Assembly (NCBI GenBank): GCA_900404475.1
Contig: OUQQ01000568.1
Span: 7,958 to 21,294, forward strand
Origin: Spongospora subterranea
Lineage: Eukaryota > Endomyxa > Phytomyxea > Plasmodiophorida > Plasmodiophoridae
Length of the DNA: 13,337 nt
Direction: 5' to 3'
The translations under genes were made by a program, and so were the position numbers. Below, piece by piece: positions 1 through 12,300 of this stretch. The notes beneath the pieces are model-generated. The model searched no databases. It was not told where the DNA came from and was given only the letters and a program-made list of their open reading frames with translations. Positions within the stretch are counted from its first letter, which is position 1. Each line of letters starts with the position of its first letter.

Positions 1-189
1 CTCGTTATCCTCCCCTAGTCAACCCCGCTATACATTGATTAGCATGGCACTGTACCCGCCTATGATCATGATCTAGTTAATGACCTCAGGCAGTCACAGG
101 GCCCCAAGGGAACAGGGAGAGCCATTAGTTATACACCCATATAATCAAGAACCACTGGACCCGCTAGTGGAGCTCATCCGGTAATCATC
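1..189. other. 5' flanking region, no gene recognised
   Basis: I see no coding region, tRNA or repeat here. The frame of the downstream start codon is closed by a TAA at 142-144, and there is no ATG between that stop and 190. A weak AT-rich TATA-like stretch (atataat, 139-145) lies about 45 bases upstream of the ATG, but nothing else supports it as a promoter. The segment may hold the end of an intergenic region, the promoter and a short 5' leader. Confidence 0.5.
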
Positions 190-320
190 ATGGAGTCGGA
201 GGCCGATAAAGCCGCCAATTCGCCCGAGATGATCTGGTTACGAAAGAGGATAGAGGATACGCTAAGAGGCACAACGAATAAAGACAAGTTTGCGAAATCG
301 TTTGAATCTGAGGAGACAGC
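190..320 (+). CDS. Exon 1: start codon and N-terminus (residues 1-44)
   Basis: ATG at 190-192 with A at -3 and G at +4; in-frame stop upstream at 142. Ends before donor GTATGA (321), phase 2. It carries a WLRKRI-like segment and an EET that align with the start of beta-type heavy chains. Confidence 0.85.
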
Positions 321-3300
321 GTATGAGATTGGGGTGTGGACCCATTGCTTCAGTAACTGAGATGTGAGGAAATGCAGGGCATCTATAGCTGCATTCATGA
401 AGCAAAGTGAAGTGAAGACATTATCAGTATATCCTGGTGGAACTGAACCGTTCAAGGTAACGATTATAATCAGATCGCCATCTGGAATACATGTTCATCA
501 TCGGAACGTGATTAGGCATCTAATGCGGCTCCTGGAACCTTTAAGAAGAAGGCGCTTCTAATGCTGAAGACAAAAGATATGGTTGTGACCTCAACCAACT
601 ACTCAGACGTGATATGTATGGAATACATGCCCAATCCTCTAGAAAATCTATCGTATATGGTACAAGATGTTATGAAGCCCCTCATATCCAATCCCGTTAA
701 TCGTCAATCGTGGTCGGAACCGGCGGTGAAAGACATCACGAATCGCTTAAATACATTCTCTTCCGTCCTGTACGTGGCGCTGGGGCAATCGAAAGGCAAA
801 ACGCTTCTACCGTTTCCTCCACAGCACATCTATAGTAAAGAGTTTGTCTTCGAACTTTTGAGATAAGGCGCCACAATCACTCATGCTCATTGTCTTAGGT
901 TTCCAGTCAAGGAAAGGATTCACATCATTGAAACATTCGTTGTCGGATGGAGCAAGCAAATCAAAGCTGTTCTCAGGTTAGACCCGGAGTCGTTAATCAA
1001 GTCGGGCACCCATCCGAATCCAATTGCCGAAATCGATTTCTGGCAGAACAAATCTCAAAATTTAAATTCTATCAATACCCAGGTTGCATTTCATTTTCAC
1101 ACACAAAGCTAGTATGGCTGATTAAGTGGTCTAGATTACGTCTCCTGCTATGGCCAATGTGCTTGCCATTCTGGAAAAAGCCCAGAGTACGTTAGGGGCT
1201 CAGTTCGAAAAGCTGACGGCTGATGTCGTCAGCGCCAAATACGAAGCGAACCAAAACAGCAAGTACCTGTCGACACTCCGGGGATATTTTACGAAGTTGA
1301 ATGAAGAACTCGATTTCCCGAAGTAAGCTGATGAGCACATCATTTGCTTACTTGTTTAACGTACTGATTGAAAACTTGTTCAGGCTTGTTAATCTGTATC
1401 TACCCATATTGCATACAATGCTGTTGATATGGAAAAGTTCAGACTCGTATAACACCAGCTCCCGTCTTGTCGTTCTAGTTCGAGAGATTTGCAACTCCAT
1501 TATCGAACAAGCGAGGAAATTTGTCTCTGGACCAGCCTTATTCCGGTTGATGGAGGATGACAATATCAATGACGCCGTACAAATTCTCCACACTACCGTC
1601 GAGGTTTGCTCAAAGTTCAAAGTCGCATTCGCTGCTTGCCAAGAGCTATCGTTGACCAATCTACCCGATGATCGTAAATGGGGAGCTAATAACGACATCA
1701 TGTTTTCGCGTCTAGATTTGTTTGTTGAACGCTGTGAGGATATTCTAGATTTTACCAAGATTGTGTTGGAGTTCAGTAAATTAGAAAAGGTCCATATTGG
1801 AGGGACTAAAGGCAAATCGTTAACTGATACATTACGGCAAGTACATATTGGTAAAATCAGATCCATAACGGCACAAAAGCGAAATTATCCTTACAAAATT
1901 ATGCAGATTTCTCAAAGAGCATCGAAACGTTCAAGGGAGTACCTTATGATATAATGGACGTCAATGCTAAAGAATTCGACGACGATTTCTACCGGTTTCG
2001 GCTGCAGATCAAGGAACTTGATCGGAGAGTAGCTAAAGTGCTATCGACAGCTTTCCTTGATAGCGCTACAATATTTTCTCGATTTAGTCTGCTTGATGGG
2101 TTTGAAGGACTTCTTGATCGCCCCATCATCCAGAACGAGCTGCATAAAAAGAAGCCAATGCTGCTTCAACAGTATGCAAGTGATCTTCGAATCGTGCAAG
2201 AACTCTTTCTAGAGCAAAAAGGTGATTGAGTTGAGCATTGTGGATGTGATGATGTTCTTGATAAAATGAATTTAGATTCTCCCCCGATTCATTCCAATCA
2301 GCCCAAAACGGCTGGAGCCTTGTGCTGGTGTCGAGGGCTGATTGACCGAATTGTTAAACCTATGGCCAAATTGAGGCAGTTCTCTACAGTCGAGGAGCTA
2401 GCCCAAGATGAAAACCAAGAGATCACGAAGACAATGAATACGGTTGTGGAGACAATGACAGCGTATCAAAACGAGAAAGTTGAACAATGGAAGAAAGAAA
2501 TTGACCAGACATCTCAAGAAAGTCTTCGAAAGCCATTATTGAGATACAATTCACAGACAGAGCGTACGTCAGCAGAAATGATCGCTGTGAATTTTGCTAA
2601 CTGGTTTTTTTTTTCAGATTACTCTGTTAATTTCGATGATGATATTGTTCGGTTACTGCGAGAAGTGAAATATTTATTAGATCAGGATGTGGATGTACCT
2701 GAAACAGCTATCTCCATATTCAGCCAAGCCCAAACATATCGAATGCAGATAACTAATCTCCAATTGATTGTGAACATATTTAACGAAATGGTGATCACAT
2801 TGAACCCCATCGAGCGACCGCTGGTCGAGAAGTCCCTAGCCAAGATCAACGAAGAAATTCTTCCAGGAGTTAGCGAATATAATTGGAAATCGAAAACCGT
2901 CAATGAGTTTATCATGTCGGGAATGGAGAATGTTCAAAAAGTTTATGACGTTGTTCAAGTTATGAAGCGAAACTTCAAATCGATCATAAAATTGATGGAG
3001 GAAGTGGCGAAACCGTTGATCGACCGGAAGAACAAGGCATTATCTCCTCAAGATTTCGAGGACAATCTGAACAAATTACGCAAATCACGATTCGAGGAGA
3101 TATCTAAAGCTGGCGTCCAAATACAGAAATTGATTGCCAATACTGGAGACACATTGAAGGTGGGATGAAATTCTTTACCTCAGATGGTACCTCGTTAATT
3201 AATCACGTTGTTAATTTTCAGATATCGAAGGGCGCCCCAACTTGGAAGGTGTATGTCCAATATCTCCAAGAACATGTTAGACAAGGTCTTGCCAAGGTGA

Positions 3301-6300
3301 TCTCGATGCCAGTCCGTTCACCATAAGCGGTTCTAAAATTCCTATAAGGTCCTGTCTTCATCCGTCGAGTTTGTGATTGAGAATATCGATCATGAGAAGA
3401 TTCAAGCCACAGAGCTTCCGCCAATGATGGAGATCAAACTTGGGCTTTACAATAAGGATGTTTTATTCAACGCTAAAGATCTGCACATATTAACCGCATC
3501 GACAAGTGGAACTGACATATGGCTTATGGTCAGGATCACCTTTTATATTCAGTCAAAATGGTTTCTGACTGAGAGATTTGGGCTGTATCGATAGGTTAAT
3601 TCATGGGTGGAAGGATTCTTCGAAATCGGGAAGATCATCCCTCGAGTCGACGCGAACGAGGGGGACTACACAACTGACTTGAAATCTGATCCTAATATTG
3701 TCAAGCTCATGGCGAATTTCAGCCGACATCTGGCTAGAAATCAGGAGCTGTGCAATGATTATCGAAATATGTTCATGCAATTTGAAGATTTATGGACGAA
3801 AGACAGGAATATTGATTTCCGTGACTTTTTGATATCGGAACGAGCGGCCGCAGATTCGTCATCTACCGGTGCTGGGAATAAAGGAGAAGGCGTCAATTCT
3901 GATGGCGTAGCCGTTTTAGAAGAAGGCGCTAACGAAAATGATGGCAATAATTCTCAGGCTAATGGTTTACCGCCGTTGAGCGCTTTTGAGGCCAAAATAA
4001 TGCACTACAAGAGCATTCAATTCAAGATAGACGAGATGAAGACGTCAATAGAAATCGGCTGGTTGAGAATCAATGCTCAACCTATCAAACAGGCTCTGTC
4101 CACATGGGCAAGTAAATGGATTCATACGTACACATCATTCCTGCAGAATCAAATCACCAGGCAACTCGTTGGACTCGACAACTTCATGAATCAGGTAAAC
4201 AATAATATCACTGGGATCAAGGGGAAAGAGCTTATGGTTTGGGCGTCCTAGATCACTCTTGGACTTGAAGCTGATATTCCAGAAGGGGATACTGACGCGC
4301 TAGAAAGGAGCCTGACGTTCATTCACGAGGTTCGCACACGTAATGCGTCAACGATGGCCTCATTTGCCCCATTACACGCAATGGTGAGTCTTCTCAAGAA
4401 ACATGGGATGACGTTAAAGGAATATGAGATCAAAATGCTGGACGATGCTCCAGTACGATGGGAGTTTACTGTTGATAAAGTCTATAAAGTAATACTCGGC
4501 ATTGAGTTGCAATCCATTTCACAGCTCAATACCCTCTTTCAAAGGTAAAGGAGAAGATAACTCCCTTCCAAGATCGTGGTGTCAATAGCATCAACCTGAA
4601 ATCGGAAGCGTTTGCCGATCAGCTACGGGTCTTCAGGACAGCATTTAGAGACGAGGCACCTTTTTCGTTTGATATTCAACCTCATGAGGTTATGTTGTGT
4701 GGTCGCCCACACCTCTATCCAGCGATGCTAACCCTGATATAAATACTATAGGCGTACAAGAACATCTCGTATTTTGACACCCAAATCACCATCGTGGAAA
4801 AAGCGGCAGCGGAGCTGAATCGACTGGAAGGGCTATTTGAGCTGAGTATATCCAGTTATAGAGAGATTCCATTATCAAGGAAAGAGAATAGGCTTTTGAA
4901 GATCTTATGGGATATGATATCAATGGTCTCATTCTTGTTCGCGGATTGGAAAACCACCCTATGGGACTCAATAGACACAGAATCCCTCATGGAAAAGGCC
5001 AAGAATTTACAGAAACGGATTGGCGCTTTGCCTAAAGAGATGCGAGGATGGAAAGCATACGCTGGTAGGCGCTCAAGCGGACTTTGACCGCAAATATGAT
5101 TTTAATCATAAGATCAACAGGGCTTCAAAACGATGTTAAGAACATGATGACGGTTCTACCCCTTGTGAACCTGCTCCATTCTCCATCAATGCAGGATCGA
5201 CATTGGACTCAATTGATGAATGTGACTCAGAAACAGTTCACAATGGGTCCTCAGTTCTGTCTCTCTGATCTTCTAGCGCTCGAGCTTCATAAGTATATTC
5301 CAATAATATTTATAATCAAATTTTCTCACCTTTTCTGGTCAGATTCGTGACAGACGTTGAAGAGATCGTAGAGCTAGCTACGAAGCAGAATAAAATCGGG
5401 AATCAGCTCAAGAAGATCGCCGCTCAATGGATCGATCTTCCCTTACAGTTTGGCGCTCATCGCGATGTTCCTAGCGTGTTGGTGATCAAAGCCCCCGATG
5501 AGGTTCTATTAGCTCTGGAAGAGAATATGGCTATGCTGCAAGGAATAGCAGGCCAGGGTCGATACGTTGAACACTTTATCAGTGAAGTTGAGAAGTGGCA
5601 AAGCGATCTCGGCACAACAGAGACAGTTTTACATGACTGGCTGGAAGTCCAGGGAAAATGGTCCAGCTTACAGAGCATTTTCATTAGCTCACAAGATATC
5701 AGAGTGCAATTACCAGAAGATAGCAAACGGTATGTGGCATAAACGTAGTCAACAGCGTACCGCTGCAATCAAATCAACATATCAATCATGCTCATTGTCT
5801 AGATTCGATGGAATTGATACTGATTTCCGGGAGTTGATGAAAGAGGCATCAAATCTACCCAATACTATACAGGCGTGCACATGGCCTGGACGATCACAAC
5901 TCTTGGTTGACATGAAATCTGGACTTGAAAAATGTGAGAAGAGTTTGAATCAATATCTGGAGACAAAAAAGGTCAGAATCATTTCCAAGAACGACTTATA
6001 GAGAATGGCTTTTGAATAGACATATCAACAGGTCGCATTCCCCAGATTCTACTTTTTAAGCAATACAGCATTATTGGATATTCTCAGCAACGGCAACAAC
6101 CCTCAAGCTGTTCAAGCGCATCTCGGCGACTGCTTTGATAATATAAAGAAATTGGAGTTTGAGATAGATGGTAGTACAGGGAAGCCGACTAAAAATGCAA
6201 TTGGGATGTACAGCAAGGACGGTGACGAGGTAAGATTTCATAGAAACCCAATGCACTGAATCAGTAGCTAACAATGAGGTATCAATCAGTACGTGCCGTT

Positions 6301-9300
6301 CATTAGGCCGTTTACATGTGATGGACCAGTTGAGGTGTGGCTAAATGGATTGGTCGATATCATGAGAGAAACGCTTCGCGACATCCTGGAGCGGTCGAAG
6401 TTCGCCGCCGATCAGTGGGAGATTGAGAAATCACGTCACGAATGGCTATTTGACTATTGCGCGCAAATCGCCTTAACAGCGTCACAAGTGCTTTGGACAG
6501 AAGAGGTTGAGGCTCAGTTCGACGCACAGGCCGATGGCAACGAACAAGCATTTAAAGAATACTTGAAGGTAATGCGATCTTTCTGAAATGATTTCGCTAT
6601 TGTGAATCTGATTTAATCGGGCCAGGTTCTTAATGATCGGCTTGGCAAGCTAATCGGTCTAGTATTGGGAAAGCTTAGTCGAGAAGATCGTATCAAGATC
6701 ATCACATTAATCACAGTTGATGTCCATAACCGGGATGTTGTCCAGAGTCTGATCACAAACAAGATCGAGCAGGTGAATGCATTCGCCTGGCAATCCCAAC
6801 TCCGATATAAGTGGATATCGGACTGTCGCGATTGCAAAATCCTCGTGGCCGATGCCTCCTTTACGTATTCGTATGAGTATATTGGCAATACCGGACGGCT
6901 GGTTATAACGCCGTTGACCGATCGCTGCTACATCACCTTGACTCAGGTCGATTTCTTTGCCACACATTATGTTCGTGGAAGGAGCTCATTCTTTCATTCA
7001 GGCACTGAGATTGATTATGGGTGGCGCTCCAGCTGGTCCCGCAGGAACTGGCAAAACCGAGACGACCAAGGATTTAGGACGCGGAATGGGATTAGCAGTT
7101 TATGTGTTCAACTGCTCAGAACAGATGAATGTGGAGAGTTTGGGTATTTTGCTCAATTTCTGGTTTCAAACCCTTCGATTAAGTGCTCGACGATATAGGT
7201 GCTATTTTCAAGGGACTTTCACAAACTGGAGCATGGGGATGTTTTGATGAGTTCAATCGTATTCCTATTGAGGTTCTATCGGTCGTATCAACACAATTCA
7301 GCACCATTCTCAACGCTATTCGTGAGAAGAAAACAAGGTAGAAACAATGTTTATTCGACTTTTTTCAACAATTCATTTTCAATCCAGGTTTGATTTCATG
7401 GGGGAGAACATCAGCTTAGTGCCGACTATTGGTGCTTTCATCACGATGAACCCTGGTTATGCAGGGCGAACTGAACTGCCCGAAAACCTGAAAGCGCTGT
7501 TCCGGTCGTGCGCGATGGTCGTACCCGATATGCAGATGATTTGTGAGAATATGCTAATGAGTGAAGGATTTCTCAACGCTCGTCCTCTGGCCCTGAAGTT
7601 CATCACCCTATATAGTTTAAGCTCAGAGCTACTTTCGAAACAGGCTCATTATGATTGGGGTCTTCGTGCCACCAAAGCCGTCCTTCGTGTCGCCGGATCA
7701 CTGAAACGCGCCGAACCGTCGACTAGCGAGGACAAAATTTTGATGAGGGCGCTTCGTGATTTCAACCTCCCCAAAGTTGTGTCCGAGGATACGCCTATTT
7801 TCATTCGCCTCGTTATGGACCTATTCCCAGGAATCACAATCGAACGCAAAAGTGACGAATCGCTGACTTCCGCTATTCAGTTCTGCACCAAAGAGTGTAA
7901 TTTACAAGCAGAGGAGACGTTCATACTTAAGGTGAGGTATCGTCACCAAAAAACGTTTATTTTGCTAATCAATGCTTTGCTGTATTTAGACAGTTCAGCT
8001 TGCCGAATTACTTGAAATTCGCCATTCCGTTTTTGTGATTGGTCCCACAGGATGCGGCAAATCAGAGAGCTGGAAGGTCTTATTTCGCGCTTTCAACCGT
8101 TTGGGGCAAAAATGTGTCTCTGAGATCTTTAATCCGAAAGCCATCAGGAACGATGAATTATATGGTTGGCTCACTAAAACTGATTGGAACGATGGGATTC
8201 TCAGCAGTATAATGAGGTAAATCTGTGGGTTTCTGCTCCCGGCTAGCATTTGATCCGGTCATGAACAGGAACATGTCGAGGAATAATCCTCCATACAATG
8301 ATCAGCAGAAGTGGAAAATGGTGGTGCTGGATGGAGATATTGATCCGGCATGGATTGAGTCTTTAAACACGGTTATGGACGACAATAAGGTTTTGAAACC
8401 CATAATTTGATCTAGGCGGTCGATTGATAATCGTTGTGCTGCACTACAGGTTCTGACTCTTGTATCCAATGAGCGAATCCCATTAACACCGCCAATGCGA
8501 TTATTGTTCGAGATATCTAGTTTAGCTAATGCCACTCCAGCTACTGTCAGTCGAGCTGGAATCATCTACATCAACGAGAAAGATATCGGATGGAAGCCGT
8601 TCGTTGATTCGTGGATTGCATCACGAGACGACGAGAAGGAACAATCAACTCTTCTGTCGCTGTTCAACAAGTACGTGACGCCAGAGACGCTGGAATACAT
8701 CAGGCGAAACTTCAAGACCATCGTGCCCCAATCCGATATAATGAGAGTTCAAGGGCTGTGCTATCTCTTGGAGGGATTGCTTCCCAAGCTGGCCACACAC
8801 AAGAAGAGCTTACCTTCTGTGGATAAGATGCCTCCCGCAATGGAGAAGGAGCTCTTCGAAATGTATTTCGTGTTCGCTTGCGTATGGGCGTTCGGTGGTG
8901 CCCTCGTCATTGATAAGCAGCGAAACCATCGCACAGAATTCAGCTCGTGGTTCAAGAATGCATTCCAAACCGTGAAATATCCCCTCCCAGAAGCAAATCA
9001 GCCCCGTTATGAAGTATTCGATTATTTCGCATCGACTGAGGATTGTAAACTGCAGCTCTGGCAGACGATAGTTCCAGATTACAAAGTCGATGAATTAGCG
9101 TCGACGACGGACGTCACCGATATCGTCGTCCCCACACCAGATACGATCCGATTAACGTTCCTGATGGACGCCCTAGTTCGTCAGCGGAAACCGGTCCTGT
9201 TTGTGGGAACGGCTGGAACAGGGAAGACGTGCATTGTCAAACAGTATCTGTCGTCGGTGGCGGAGGAGATGCTCTCAGCCAATATCAACCTGAACTCTCG

Positions 9301-12300
9301 TACCGACGCAGCCGCGCTGCAGACCATCATGGAGCAGCCTATCGATAAACGGAGCGGGAGAATATATGGACCGCCCGGAAACAGGAAGCTCATCTATTTC
9401 GTCGACGATCTGAATATGCCGTTTGTCGATATGTATGGAACGCAGTCCCCTGAGGCGTTCCTGCGACAGCATATGGACTATGGGTGCTGGTATGATCGGG
9501 CGAAACTCGAGAAGAAGGAGATCAAGGATGTGCAATACATCGCCTGTATGAACCCAACAGCGGGAAGCTTCTTCGTCAATCCACGACTGATGCGCCATTT
9601 CACCACGTTCGCTTGCAGCTATCCGTCAGAAGAGAACATCAAGCGAATTTATTTGTCGATTCTATCTGGTCATCTAAGGGTGTTCCCGAAAGACCTACAG
9701 GCATTAGCTGCACCTATGGTTCAGGCATCCATCAACTTGTTCGCCTCCGTTAGCGAACGATTCATGCCAACGGCCGGCAATTTCCATTACCTATTCAACC
9801 TCAGGGACCTTACCAACATCTTCCAAGGAGTTTGCCGATCGACTCCGTCGACAATTACCAACCAACTGGGTTTCGTTCGCCTTTGGATCAACGAGGCCTC
9901 ACATGTGTTCTCCGATCGACTCACGTCCGACACTGATATGGAGCGATTTGAAACAATACTGAAGGATAAGGTTAAGGAGTCGTTCACTGAACTGGATCAA
10001 GAACAGCTCGGTGCTCGTCCGGTCATATTCACGACATTTACTGGCGACAGTGGACAGGAGCGAAAGTATACGCAAGTGGCAGATTATGCTACGCTGAATG
10101 CATCGTTGACCAACTACCTGCAAGAGTACAACGATAACAATCCGGTTATGGACCTGGTTCTGTTTGGTATGGCTATGGAGCATATCTGCCGTATCGCCAG
10201 GATCATCGAGAATCCGAATGGCAATGCGTTATTGGTTGGGGTCGGTGGAAGTGGTAAACAGAGTCTGGCGCGTCTAGCGTCGTCCATCTGTGGATACGAG
10301 ACGTTCCAGATATCAGTGACGAAGACCTATGGAATACCTGAGCTGAAGGCGGATCTGCAGGAGCTGTATAAGAAATCCGGAGTGAAAAACACCAAGATCA
10401 CTTTCCTGTTGACGGATTCCCAGATTGCTAATGAGCATTGGCTGGTTTATATCAACGATCTTCTGGCTTCTGGGTATATCCCTGATCTATTCGAAGTTGA
10501 CGAGAAAGACTCCATCTACGGCGCGTTGAGAAATGAAGCCAGAGCAGCCGGCGTTCAGACCGAGAGTAAGGACGCGATGCAGGATTTCTTCCTGTCAAAA
10601 GTCAAGCGCAATCTTCATGCGGTTCTGTGTTTCTCCCCTGTTGGAGAGAAGTTTCGCGTGCGATGTCGTCAATTCCCTGGTCTGTTCAATTGCACCAGCA
10701 TTGACTGGTTCCATCCCTGGCCGCAAGAGGCGCTCGTCTCCGTTGCGTATCGATTCCTGGCGGATATTGAGTTCACAGACGATGGCCAACGGGAGAATAT
10801 CGCCCATCATATGGCCGAAGTCCATCTGTCTGTTAACGAAGCCTCGAAACGATATCTTTCTGTCCAAAAGCGATATAACTACACCACGCCCAAGAGCTAT
10901 CTTGAATTGATCTCATTCTACAAGCTTCTCCTAGGGCAGAAGAAGGAAAAGTAAGAGACGTTGATGTGCATTTGATCCGGGTTTCGATATATTGAACTGA
11001 AACTGTTTAGGCTTGGAATGCAAACTGCTCGTTTGGAAAAAGGTATCGCGACCCTGCAAAAAACTCAACAAGACGTGTCTCTATTGAAAGAGGATTTGCA
11101 ACGAACGCTGAAAATTGTGGCTCAGAAAAGCGCCCGGGCCACAGACCTCATTGCAGTGATGGGCGTCGAAAGAGGCAAAGTTGAAGAGCAACAGGCACTT
11201 GCGAATATCGAGGCCGAGAAAGGGAAAACGGTTGCCGATGCGGCGAACGCAATCAAGGGTGATTGCGAGGTGGCTTTGGCGCAAGCATTGCCAATTCTCG
11301 AGCAAGCTAGTGAAGCTGTCAACTGTTTGAGCAAAGACTCGCTAACGATGCTGAAGTCGTTCAAATCCCCAACAGCGGCGGTGATAGACGTGACCAAGGC
11401 CACATACATACTCATGACTGGGAAGAAGGCTGGAAAGTTCGACTGGAACATGGCGAAGAAGATGATGGCCAGTGTCGATCAGTTCTTGCGCCAGTTGAAG
11501 GCCGTCGACGCTCGAGAGCTGAACGAGACCACCATCAGCGAACTGACCCCGATACTGGCGCTGGAACATTTTCAATATGAGCCGATGATGGCTGTCTCTT
11601 CGGCAGCAGCAAATCTCTGTAAATGGATCATCAGTTCGGTCCAATATAACTCCATCTACAAGAACGTGGCCCCTAAGATGGCGGCGAAAGCCAAGTCTGA
11701 AGCCGAATACGAAGACGCCATGCAGAAGCTGGCCATTGTCCAGAAGAAGGTTGCCGATATGAAGACGGAACTTGATAAGGTGACCAGCAAACTACAAGAG
11801 GCCATCAACGAGAAGAATCAGGTCGAGGAAGACGCACGCGTCTGCCAGCAACGCCTGTCGCTGGCCAACCGCCTTGTGAATGGATTGGCGGACGAGAATG
11901 AGCGATGGGGTCGGGGAATTGTCGACTTCCAAGAGAAGGCCAGAACGATAGTCGGCGATGTATTACTTGGAGCCGCATTTGTGTCTTATATTGGCGCGTT
12001 CGATCAAGATTTCCGATTGTCCTTGTGGCAGTCAACGTGGCTTCCTGATCTGACGTAAATACCAACTTTGTGGCAAATGATTATGGTTTGGTGGAGAGCT
12101 AAAATGAAATTTTGTTGTTAGGGAGAAAGGGATTCCTTTAACCCCTGGGATAACACCATTTTCGGTATTGACTGATGAAGCGACCATAGCCGGATGGAAG
12201 AATGAAGGCCTTCCAGCTGATACGATATCGCTGGAGAATGGAGCCATCATCACGCAATGCCAGCGATGGCCGTTATTGATCGACCCTCAGCTCCAAGGTG

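Noticed and set aside
139..145. TATA box atataat
   Set aside because: Weak match, AT-rich by chance is likely, and no start-site element or conservation supports it.
353..377. An ultrashort 25-nt intron after TTCA in exon 1
   Set aside because: It puts exon 2 in the wrong frame (TAG a few codons on). The donor GTATGA at 321 gives a 57-nt intron and the right frame.
835..906. Alternative intron 3 (72 nt, donor GTAAAG, acceptor TCCAG)
   Set aside because: It is also in frame, so not excluded, but the 57-nt choice has typical length and its 3' end matches intron 17.
1348..1866. A 172-codon open frame on the minus strand
   Set aside because: It lies opposite the conserved tail exon 6, shows no family features, and is a shadow of the coding strand. 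The same holds for the other minus-strand frames in the window.
10533..10910. A 125-codon + strand frame inside exon 27
   Set aside because: It overlaps the AAA4 coding sequence in another frame and its Arg/Ser-rich translation resembles nothing.
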